From Deferribacteraceae bacterium (lineage in GTDB: Bacteria; Chrysiogenota; Deferribacteres; Deferribacterales; JAISNW01), in assembly GCA_031285415.1 (NCBI GenBank), contig JAITWF010000026.1:1-14175 (forward strand): a DNA stretch of 14,175 bases, read 5' to 3'. The translations under genes and the position numbers were made by a program. The notes under the pieces are model-generated. The model did not search any database, was not told where the DNA came from, and saw only the letters and a list, made by a program, of their open reading frames with translations. This document shows, one piece after another, positions 8,156 to 14,175 of the stretch (position 1 is its first letter; each line of letters starts with the position of its first letter).

Positions 8156-9002
8156 GTTACATGAGGCTCTTGCAGCACTCTCAAGGCAGCCGTACTTCGT
8201 AACTGGCGTTATCAAAACGGTCGCCCTACTCTTTATTTTGATAATTCTGCGAGCTGTAGTTATAAAACAGATCAGCTCTTGGCACGGTCTTTCAAATGAT
8301 AGCCGTCGTCGCTGGGTTGTGAATACTCGCAATATCAGCGCATTTCTGTTCTTCGCAGGGATGATATTTATCTGGGGATATCAGATAAAGGAGCTTGCGT
8401 TCAGCGTTGCCGCCGTTGCCGTGGCATTCGTTATGATCTTCAAAGAGGTGATCACAAACTTTATGGGTGGGATCGCTCGCACAGTCTCCAGCCAGTTTGG
8501 AATAGGCGACAGGATCAGCGTTGGCACACATCGAGGCGACGTAATCGATACCAATATGCTCACCACAACACTACTAGAGATCGGCCCTGGGCAAAACCTG
8601 CACCAGTACACAGGTAGCACAATATCGGTGCCAAATGCTATGCTTCTGACAACGCCAGTAGTAAATGAATCGTTCATGCATGAGTATCTGTTGCACGTTT
8701 TCCATGTGCCAGTGCTTGCAAATAGCGATTGGAGACGCACAGAGAGGCTCCTGCTGCTTGCTGCAAATGCTGTATGCGAGCCGTACCTTAAGAAAGCACG
8801 CAAATATATGGAGGAGCTAGCGATCAAGCATAGCGTAGAGCCTGCCTCCTCCGACCCTCGAACGTCGATAATATTCAAAAGCCCTACGGAGCTGGATCTT
8901 GTGGTGCGAGTGCCTGTGCCATCGCTTCGCAAAGGCAAGGTGGAGCAGGAGATTATCAGAAAATACTTAGATCTAAAAGATGAAGAGGTGAAAGATGTAT
9001 AG
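8148..9002 (+). CDS. MscS-family mechanosensitive ion channel
   Basis: Product of 284 residues, the size of the minimal MscS core. Three membrane segments are visible: about 18-40 (GVIKTVALLFILIILRAVVI), 62-81 (ISAFLFFAGMIFIWGYQI) and the pore-lining TM3 at about 83-110 (AFSVAAVAVAFVMIFKEVI, followed by NFMGGI). The family beta domain follows (FGIGDRISVGTHRGDVIDTN, TGSTISVPNAMLLTTPVVN), then an alpha/beta C-terminal region. Members open on membrane tension and release solutes during hypo-osmotic shock. The TM3 glycine/alanine spacing departs from E. coli MscS, so conductance may differ. The start at 8148 overlaps the phosphoesterase gene by 8 nt, and the end overlaps the HD-GYP gene by 8 nt. 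Confidence 0.87.
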   Translation: MDKLHEALAALSRQPYFVTGVIKTVALLFILIILRAVVIKQISSWHGLSNDSRRRWVVNTRNISAFLFFAGMIFIWGYQIKELAFSVAAVAVAFVMIFKEVITNFMGGIARTVSSQFGIGDRISVGTHRGDVIDTNMLTTTLLEIGPGQNLHQYTGSTISVPNAMLLTTPVVNESFMHEYLLHVFHVPVLANSDWRRTERLLLLAANAVCEPYLKKARKYMEELAIKHSVEPASSDPRTSIIFKSPTELDLVVRVPVPSLRKGKVEQEIIRKYLDLKDEEVKDV

Positions 9003-10242
9003 CTCGCAGTTGGTTAGACCTTATAATATGCTTGAGATTATGGGGAAAACATTGAGCTACGTGGAGCCTCGCCTGGTGGATCACGGAAAGCGTGTGGCAT
9101 ACCTTACATTCAAAATGCTAAAGGCACTGAACAAACATAATGAAAGCGAAATGCGTGATATCTGTATCGCCGCACTTCTGCACGATATCGGCGCATATAA
9201 AACCGAAGAGATTGAAAAGCTTGTCGCAGAGGACGCCTCTGGCGCATGGGAACACTCTATCTATAGCTACCTATTCATAAAATATTTCTCTCCGATCAAA
9301 GAGATGGCTACCCCTATCCTATTTCACCACACTCGGTACGATAAATTAGCCACTATGGAGCCAAATGAAGATGTTCGCCTGATTGCGCAGATCCTCCATC
9401 TGGCAGACAGGCTGGATATTCTGGCACAAGCCAATATGTCCACAGAGAAGCTTACTAGATATCTAGAGCACACGAAGGGGGCATTTGATCCGATACTTAT
9501 TGAGATTTTTATCGGTCTAAAGATAGAGCCGCCCTTTGATATCGACGACGAGTATATCGAATTAATGCAGGGGTTATCGCTTACCGACGCACAGGTGCTT
9601 GATTACCTCAAGATGACGGTTTATTCGATCGATTATAGGAGCAGACACACTGTCAACCATACTATCGGTACGACGACGGTGGCGGAGTTGCTTGCACGGT
9701 ACGCTAACCTTGACGATATTACGATCGAGCAGATAAAGGCAGGCGCACTGATTCACGATCTTGGAAAGGCTGGAGTGCCGCTAGAGATCCTCGAAAGCAC
9801 TGGCAGATTAAGCCCAGAAGAGATGGCGATCATGAGAACACATATCGATATGACTTATGAGATACTCGAGGGGAATATCAGCGATGAGATTATGCACATT
9901 GCGGCACGGCACCACGAGAAGCTTAATGGTGAGGGCTACGCAAAGGGGCTAACGGCGGCGGAGCTGACTGTGCCAGAGCGCATTATGGCTGTGGCAGATG
10001 TATTCAGCGCACTCTACGGCGTGCGAAGCTATAAAAAATCGATGTCGCCAGATGAGATCAAAGGGATCTTGCTGTCAATGCGAGATAATAAACATCTGGA
10101 CGGACAGATCGTCCAGCTAGCAGTGAATAACTGCGATAATATTATGCACGAAATCGATAACGTGTCCGCCCCACTTCTGGCAGCATATGATAATATGCAA
10201 AATGAGTATACAGAGCTAAGGGGGAGGTACGTTCTGGCTTGA
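8995..10242 (+). CDS. Tandem HD / HD-GYP domain protein, probable cyclic-di-GMP phosphodiesterase
   Basis: Soluble protein of 415 residues with two HD modules. The N-terminal module (about 25-150) has VDHGKRVAYL (His30), LLHDIGAYK (His63, Asp64), EHSIYSY (His87) and LFHHTRYD (His111, His112). The C-terminal HD-GYP module (about 210-395) has SRHTVNHT (His218/His222), LIHDLGKAGVP (His254, Asp255, Lys258), RTHIDMTYEIL (His283), HHEKLNGEGYAKGL (306-319) and VADVFSALYGVRSY (Asp335). Metal-ligand positions are intact, so hydrolysis of cyclic-di-GMP is likely, but the signature tripeptide is GYA instead of GYP. The ATG at 8995 follows AGAGGTG and overlaps the MscS gene by 8 nt. The last three codons (Val-Leu-Ala) and the TGA lie inside the first CRISPR repeat. 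The current C-terminus is therefore defined by the array and may differ from the ancestral protein. Confidence 0.88.
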   Translation: MYSSQLVRPYNMLEIMGKTLSYVEPRLVDHGKRVAYLTFKMLKALNKHNESEMRDICIAALLHDIGAYKTEEIEKLVAEDASGAWEHSIYSYLFIKYFSPIKEMATPILFHHTRYDKLATMEPNEDVRLIAQILHLADRLDILAQANMSTEKLTRYLEHTKGAFDPILIEIFIGLKIEPPFDIDDEYIELMQGLSLTDAQVLDYLKMTVYSIDYRSRHTVNHTIGTTTVAELLARYANLDDITIEQIKAGALIHDLGKAGVPLEILESTGRLSPEEMAIMRTHIDMTYEILEGNISDEIMHIAARHHEKLNGEGYAKGLTAAELTVPERIMAVADVFSALYGVRSYKKSMSPDEIKGILLSMRDNKHLDGQIVQLAVNNCDNIMHEIDNVSAPLLAAYDNMQNEYTELRGRYVLA

Positions 10243-10266
10243 CCCCATCTGTAAGTATGCTATAAT
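10239..10266 (+). promoter_or_regulatory. Promoter embedded in CRISPR repeat 1 (identical copy in every repeat)
   Basis: TTGACC (-35, 5 of 6 to consensus) at 10239-10244, a 16-bp spacer, and TATAAT (-10, perfect) at 10261-10266, with an upstream TG making the extended -10 TGCTATAAT. The predicted start is about 7 nt into the spacer. The same elements recur in all 13 repeats at 66-bp intervals. Repeat-internal promoters that make crRNAs individually are established for type II-C systems of Neisseria and Campylobacter. Here both hexamers lie within the repeat. This first copy overlaps the HD-GYP stop codon (10240-10242). Confidence 0.85.
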
Positions 10267-11030
10267 GAAATGCTATAGGAACTTGGGCTTTACTTTGTTC
10301 TGGCTTGACCCCATCTGTAAGTATGCTATAATTAGACGATCCAGATCGCTCTAAAATGCTCAGTTCTGGCTTGACCCCATCTGTAAGTATGCTATAATGA
10401 GAGTAAAGAGTTTATAGCCTCACGCCTCGTTCTGGCTTGACCCCATCTGTAAGTATGCTATAATAATGAGACGCTAGTAAGCGATTGCCCACGGGTTCTG
10501 GCTTGACCCCATCTGTAAGTATGCTATAATTAATCAATAATAGTTCCATCGTTATTGTGAGTTCTGGCTTGACCCCATCTGTAAGTATGCTATAATCCAT
10601 CGGTCAATCTCCCCATCTGGGAAATTGTTCTGGCTTGACCCCATCTGTAAGTATGCTATAATTAATTGGGAACGTATGCATGGCGCTCAGGAGTTCTGGC
10701 TTGACCCCATCTGTAAGTATGCTATAATTAGCCCTTCTGGGGCTAGCGCAACAATTCAGTTCTGGCTTGACCCCATCTGTAAGTATGCTATAATTCCTAA
10801 CGCTCCTATCGCCTCAGGGCATGCGTTCTGGCTTGACCCCATCTGTAAGTATGCTATAATATTTAGCTCTCAATCTCTGTTGCCTCCTTCGTTCTGGCTT
10901 GACCCCATCTGTAAGTATGCTATAATCAACTCATAATAGTCACAATTCCAGCCATAGTTCTGGCTTGACCCCATCTGTAAGTATGCTATAATTAAATTCT
11001 TGTTAGTTGAAGATTTGCAAGAGTTCTGGC

Positions 11031-11058
11031 TTGACCCCATCTGTAAGTATGCTATAAT
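11031..11058 (+). promoter_or_regulatory. Promoter in last CRISPR repeat, reading toward cas2
   Basis: The thirteenth repeat has the same TTGACC (11031-11036) and TATAAT (11053-11058) but no spacer-repeat unit downstream. A transcript would begin near 11065, pass through the imperfect hairpin at 11059-11105, and run antisense into the 3' end of cas2. Its product cannot be a normal crRNA because no repeat follows. Whether it is active or terminated early cannot be told from the sequence. Confidence 0.6.
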
Positions 11059-11105
11059 ATCTATGGGATATACCTTTAATAACTAAAGGATATTTCCCAC
11101 TAGAT
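11059..11105. other. Long imperfect hairpin next to the last CRISPR repeat
   Basis: The left half 11059-11078 and right half 11084-11105 pair around an ATAAC loop. ATCTA pairs with TAGAT, GGG with CCC, an ATAT segment with ATAT, and CCTTTA with TAAAGG, giving about 18 pairs broken by small bulges. It abuts the array end closest to the cas genes, within the 107-bp gap between the array and cas2. It could be a 3' structure for the cas mRNA, a block to transcription from the last repeat promoter, or a site used in spacer integration. No U-tract follows it closely on either strand, so it is not a standard terminator. The rest of the gap (11106-11165) holds only a T-run at 11154-11160. Confidence 0.5.
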
Positions 11106-11165
11106 GTTATAAAATTTGCCCTATTTCTGCTCCAAAATCACCAGAACTATTCATTTTTTTGGCGA

Positions 11166-11522
11166 CTATATAAATGCTTCCCAGCCGCTCTGAAATATAA
11201 TTGCCGCCTCTGGATTTTTAGCCTTCTTCTTGCTATGCCCATAGTATAGATGACTATTGCCGTACTGTTTGTCGGTAATTTGGAATGTAAAGATCTTGCC
11301 GCCCTTGGGCAAGCTACACGATATTCGCTTTTCGAGCGATTCGATCTGTTCATAGCTTGTGCAGTATCGAGTGTAGACAGAAAACTGCATCATATCGAAA
11401 CCTTCATCCAGTAGATACTTTCTGAACTTAGTTGCCTCTTTTCTATCCTCTTCTGTGATTGTGGGAAGGTCAAACATAACAAATAGCCACATAATGCGGT
11501 ACCCACTTAAATAAGTATTCAT
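11166..11522 (-). CDS. cas2: CRISPR-associated endonuclease Cas2
   Basis: Product of 118 residues. Together with Cas1 it forms the integrase complex that inserts new spacers. A short lead (MNTYLSGYRI) is followed by the family's first strand MWLFVMFDLP with the conserved Asp18, then FRKYLLDEGFDMMQFSVYTRYC and the later strand GKIFTFQITDKQYGN. These match type II Cas2 proteins. The start is fixed by a strong AGGAGGTGG ribosome-binding site (complement at 11526-11534) with the core 6 nt from the ATG. It is the last cas gene, 27 nt after cas1 on the same strand, and its stop lies 107 bp from the array. Confidence 0.96.
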   Translation of the reverse strand: MNTYLSGYRIMWLFVMFDLPTITEEDRKEATKFRKYLLDEGFDMMQFSVYTRYCTSYEQIESLEKRISCSLPKGGKIFTFQITDKQYGNSHLYYGHSKKKAKNPEAAIIFQSGWEAFI

Positions 11523-11525
11523 AAA

Positions 11526-11534
11526 CCACCTCCT
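11526..11534 (-). promoter_or_regulatory. Strong ribosome-binding site for cas2
   Basis: The - strand reads AGGAGGTGG followed by TTT and the cas2 ATG. This near-perfect Shine-Dalgarno sequence fixes the start. It contrasts with cas1, which has no gap and is coupled to cas9 by an ATGA overlap, and it may give Cas2 independent translation. Confidence 0.75.
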
Positions 11535-11549
11535 ATAAATGGCGGTTTA

Positions 11550-12431
11550 TTACATTATCGGCATTTCTAATTTTTTCTTTACACCTTCGTACACATATAG
11601 CAAATTAATGGCAACTTTCTCCATCCAGTTAACCACTGGCGTGCGTCCATCTGCCCCAGCTATATCAAAGTGAATGCACTTCGCCAGTGCAAGCTTCTCA
11701 TCTTTACCAAGCTCTGTTGCGCCACCAGCCGCCAAGTCGCACACAATCATATCAACCACAGGGCGAAACGGCTCCATCATGTCATCTACAAGTCGCATCG
11801 GATTCTGTTTATTATAATGGTGTATACCTAGAGATGGCTGCAAACCAACCCCCACAATCGCCCTTGCCATAGAGCTGCGCAAGATTGCATATCCATAATT
11901 CAACGCTATATTGCAAAAATCCTCTCCATCTTGATTGCGCAGGAAACCGTCCGACATAAGCATTTGCCAATAATATCTCGCCGCCTGTGCCTCGTTATTG
12001 CTGCTATCGCCAGATGTTACTCCCTTGGCAAGCTCTATAAGCACCTTGTTCGGAAGGTTATAGTGCGCCAATACTGTCGCCTGATTGAGTATCTTTGCGG
12101 AGACTACATCCTGCCATAGTCGTTTATTCATCGGCTTTGAGGCGGCGATCTGTGAATCGATCCTCCCTGCCTGTAGATAGTTGCCATTCAGTGCAAGCAA
12201 AATAGCCGATGGGGAGTGATTCTTGCCACATACCACCATCGGAATACCACGTTCCGCAAGCTCCATCAGTAGCATATGTGAGTATGTTGCGCTATACGAG
12301 TGAATTATAACAGATTCTATATCATCCAAGGGGATCTTTGCCTCATTCTCCCCCTGCTTCACCAGTAAAAAGCCCCTCTCCTTGCTAAGATAAACGTTCT
12401 CGATAGCGATATCCACAATCCGCCGAATCAT
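11550..12431 (-). CDS. cas1: CRISPR-associated integrase/endonuclease Cas1, type II
   Basis: Product of 293 residues, the usual length for type II Cas1. It is the catalytic subunit that integrates protospacers at the repeat. It opens with the N-terminal beta domain (RRIVDIAIENVYLSKERGFLLV, IPLDDIESVII). The C-terminal helical domain carries the metal-binding residues: Glu147 in SSNNEAQAARYYW, His204 in LGIHHYN and Glu220 in VDDMMEPFRPVVD. The ATG overlaps the cas9 stop as ATGA (12428-12431), so cas1 is translationally coupled to cas9. With cas9 before it and cas2 after it, and no csn2 or cas4 in sight, the set is type II-C. Confidence 0.97.
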   Translation of the reverse strand: MIRRIVDIAIENVYLSKERGFLLVKQGENEAKIPLDDIESVIIHSYSATYSHMLLMELAERGIPMVVCGKNHSPSAILLALNGNYLQAGRIDSQIAASKPMNKRLWQDVVSAKILNQATVLAHYNLPNKVLIELAKGVTSGDSSNNEAQAARYYWQMLMSDGFLRNQDGEDFCNIALNYGYAILRSSMARAIVGVGLQPSLGIHHYNKQNPMRLVDDMMEPFRPVVDMIVCDLAAGGATELGKDEKLALAKCIHFDIAGADGRTPVVNWMEKVAINLLYVYEGVKKKLEMPIM

Positions 12432-14175
12432 GATTCGATCTTCTTGGCAGGGTGAACATTGCCTAGGAAGTCGATTGTAACATGTTTTGCATTTTTTAAT
12501 AACTCTGTCTTGCCGATACGTCTATCGTCTCTATTTTTCGAATCTCTGGCATCATTTACAGGTACACACTTAACTCTTGATCCATCTGGATCAAGACCTG
12601 CTATAACATAATATTTCCCCTCATATTCCAATATATCCGATTTATATAATCTCATCACAAGCTTACCTTGAGGATATCTATCCCTCCACCAATTTTCGTC
12701 AACCCCCCTCTGATTAGCTTTAAATATAGTAACACACTCCATTTCTGGCTTGCCATTATTGTCAATTATATCTACATAGTAGTTGCCGCCGCTCATAAAC
12801 CATTTATAGTGTATCTTTCCACTTTTATCTTTATGGCGCACCTCGATCGTGGGCGTTCTTTTAGAAACACCCTCTTTATGAGTAAAAAATGTACCATCAG
12901 CTAATCTGCCATAAGCCGTCTCTTCATGCAATGCTCCCTCTTTGCCATGATCAGGTTTATGTGATACGATAATATTGTTAATAGATTTCGCCACTCGGCA
13001 TCTGAACTCATCCTTGACAATTTGAATATTACTACCCAATGGAAATGGTGGCAACATCTCTCCTAACATCTTATTGAGTTTATCAACTCTACTATTTGAG
13101 TCATATCTTTTGGCAATGCTGTGTATCTTTTGAATCATACTTCGATCAACAATTCCTACTATGACTGCGTCTACAGCGTGATGTCGGTGATCGTTTCTAT
13201 TTTTTTCCCCAGTATCACCTAGAATATTATTTAATCCCATAGCTCGTCGCAACATCCCTGTTAATGCACCATTTACAGTCCAGACATCTTTATTACCATT
13301 GCGATTAAGTTTGCAGATACAGTTCAGATACTCCTTTGCAACTCTGGACATATAGCGAGTGTCGTTTAGCTGACTATCAAGAAATTCATCCTGCTTATCG
13401 AACTTTTCCATAGCACTGCTCTCAAATCGCCATCTTTTGCCAGCAGGTAACTCTTTTGCCCTATCCAGTATCTCTAAATAATTATCCGTGTCTCCCCACA
13501 CCTCATATGGACTTCTATCTCTTTTGTACTGATTCGAACTCTTAAAACATAAAACTTTGTTGGACTTACTATCATCGTGGGTTTTTGAATAGGGCAATAT
13601 ATGATCTATCTCACATTCATGTGAGAGTGCCTCTGCGGCGTTGATCGTTTTGCCGCTATAAATGCAGCGGTGTCTCTGCTCCTCCCATAATTTATACCTC
13701 AGAATCGAATCAATAGAGGGAGTACGCTCAAGATCTTCAATCGCCTTTCGAATCCGTTCATTCTCTTTTTGATTATCTTTCTGTAGATTTATAATTTTTC
13801 TGCGTTCCTCTGCCCCCATCGGCAGATCTCGTGCCATCTCTACAACGATCTGTTGTGGGTTGCCGTACCTTTTTACAATAGCATTTATAATCTTGCGTAG
13901 CTGATTCAGAGCTATATGCACAGTGGGGTTCGCTATCTTGCTACCATCTGCTAGCAGATATCGTTGTAAAGGTTCAGTATAGTGTGGCAATTCATCGATA
14001 ACTTCATCTGACAATGGCATATAATGCTGATACTCAGCCTCTTTACAAGCCTCTGAATACATTAAACCGTGCCTCATGTATGGTAAAATCTTCTCCAACG
14101 CTTCAACACTTAAACGCAAATATCCATCAGGAAGTGGTGCAGATATGATGTTTTCAACATTCTCTTCAGATATGT
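12428..14175 (-). CDS. cas9: Cas9 endonuclease, type II-C, C-terminal part (5' end outside window)
   Basis: RNA-guided double-strand DNA nuclease. The frame stays open to the right edge, so the true start is outside; an in-frame TTG at 14117-14119 is internal and is used as residue 1 here. Visible parts: end of the REC lobe (EKILPYMRHGLMYSEACKEA), RuvC-II with Glu94 (QQIVVEMARDLP), the HNH domain at about 140-210 (CIYSGKTIN, ECEIDHILPYSKTHDDSKSNKVL, catalytic His173 and Asn187), NDTRYMSR (252-259), RuvC-III (NDHRHHAVDAVIVG, 309-322, His314 and Asp317), then about 230 residues of wedge/PAM-interacting region. The order and motifs align well with N. meningitidis Cas9, supporting II-C. RuvC-I, the bridge helix and most of REC are missing only because of the window edge. 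Visible catalytic residues are intact. PAM preference cannot be read from this. Confidence 0.97.
   Translation of the reverse strand, partial: ISEENVENIISAPLPDGYLRLSVEALEKILPYMRHGLMYSEACKEAEYQHYMPLSDEVIDELPHYTEPLQRYLLADGSKIANPTVHIALNQLRKIINAIVKRYGNPQQIVVEMARDLPMGAEERRKIINLQKDNQKENERIRKAIEDLERTPSIDSILRYKLWEEQRHRCIYSGKTINAAEALSHECEIDHILPYSKTHDDSKSNKVLCFKSSNQYKRDRSPYEVWGDTDNYLEILDRAKELPAGKRWRFESSAMEKFDKQDEFLDSQLNDTRYMSRVAKEYLNCICKLNRNGNKDVWTVNGALTGMLRRAMGLNNILGDTGEKNRNDHRHHAVDAVIVGIVDRSMIQKIHSIAKRYDSNSRVDKLNKMLGEMLPPFPLGSNIQIVKDEFRCRVAKSINNIIVSHKPDHGKEGALHEETAYGRLADGTFFTHKEGVSKRTPTIEVRHKDKSGKIHYKWFMSGGNYYVDIIDNNGKPEMECVTIFKANQRGVDENWWRDRYPQGKLVMRLYKSDILEYEGKYYVIAGLDPDGSRVKCVPVNDARDSKNRDDRRIGKTELLKNAKHVTIDFLGNVHPAKKIES

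Larger units (their letters stand above)
10231..11058 (+). CRISPR. Type II-C CRISPR array, 13 repeats and 12 spacers
   Basis: Thirteen identical 36-bp repeats begin at 10231, 10297, 10363 and every 66 bp to 11023. They are separated by twelve different spacers, all exactly 30 bp. Each repeat starts GTTCTGGCTTGACC and ends GTAAGTATGCTATAAT. In RNA the ends GUUCUGGC and GCUAUAAU can pair, two pairs being G-U, as in the N. meningitidis-type II-C repeat. No repeat is degenerate, so array polarity cannot be read from repeat decay. The orientation of crRNA synthesis is inferred as + because a consensus promoter ends at each repeat/spacer junction. Mature guides would then be the last ~24 nt of each spacer followed by the 5' part of the next repeat. 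The cas genes lie on the opposite strand to the right. The open frames across the array are artefacts of the 66-bp (22-codon) period. Confidence 0.99.

Noticed and set aside
10729..10745. Self-complementary segment in spacer 8 (TAGCCC, loop TTCTG, GGGCTA)
   Set aside because: The left arm lies in the first 6 nt of the spacer, upstream of the predicted crRNA start, so the hairpin would not form in the mature guide. One 6-bp stem among 12 spacers is unremarkable.
10412..10936. Open frames crossing the array on both strands, with products such as repeated FWLDPICKYAII
   Set aside because: The 66-bp repeat period is a multiple of three, so any stop-free frame of the repeat stays open. These are artefacts of the CRISPR array, not genes.
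11141..11160. CCAGAAC followed by a T-run, complementary to the first 7 nt of the repeat, as a tracrRNA fragment
   Set aside because: Complementarity does not extend beyond CCAGAAC and a nearby TCA, and a T-run follows at once, leaving no room for the tracrRNA body. Probably chance.

Overview
This is a bacterial chromosomal window. The envelope-type genes (MscS channel, AlgI-like MBOAT, HD-GYP) and the type II-C Cas9 suggest a Gram-negative (diderm) bacterium of moderate-to-low GC. I cannot name the phylum from sequence alone. No tRNA, rRNA, transposase or phage gene is visible.

Layout. (1) 1-3297, + strand: the 3' part of pheS and all of pheT, the two subunits of phenylalanyl-tRNA synthetase, ending at a strong palindromic terminator. 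(2) 3326-6272, - strand: a two-gene unit, an AlgI/DltB-type membrane O-acyltransferase followed by a membrane-anchored SGNH-like partner protein. This is a typical pairing for acylation of exported or surface glycans. (3) 6273-6536: a divergent intergenic region dominated by a nearly perfect 27-bp inverted repeat enclosing 113 bp. (4) 6537-10242, + strand: four overlapping genes encoding a GAF-like protein, a membrane-anchored YkuE-type metallophosphoesterase, an MscS-family channel and a tandem HD/HD-GYP protein. They look like one transcription unit tied to envelope and cyclic-di-GMP signalling. (5) 10231-11058: a CRISPR array of 13 identical 36-bp repeats and 12 spacers of exactly 30 bp. 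(6) 11166 to the right edge, - strand: cas9 (5' end outside the window), cas1 and cas2. With no csn2 or cas4 and with NmeCas9-like motifs, this is a type II-C CRISPR-Cas locus.

Most notable: every CRISPR repeat carries a near-consensus sigma-70 promoter (TTGACC, 16 bp, TGC-TATAAT) ending exactly at the repeat/spacer junction. Each spacer should therefore be transcribed on its own, on the + strand, convergent to the cas operon. The predicted start near spacer nucleotide 7 would give a guide of about 24 nt. The first repeat overlaps the 3' end of the HD-GYP gene and supplies its last three codons and its stop. The sequence that would act as a leader on that side is therefore protein-coding. The final repeat promoter fires into a long imperfect hairpin and then antisense into cas2. 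No convincing tracrRNA is visible; it probably lies beyond the right edge, near the 5' end of cas9.
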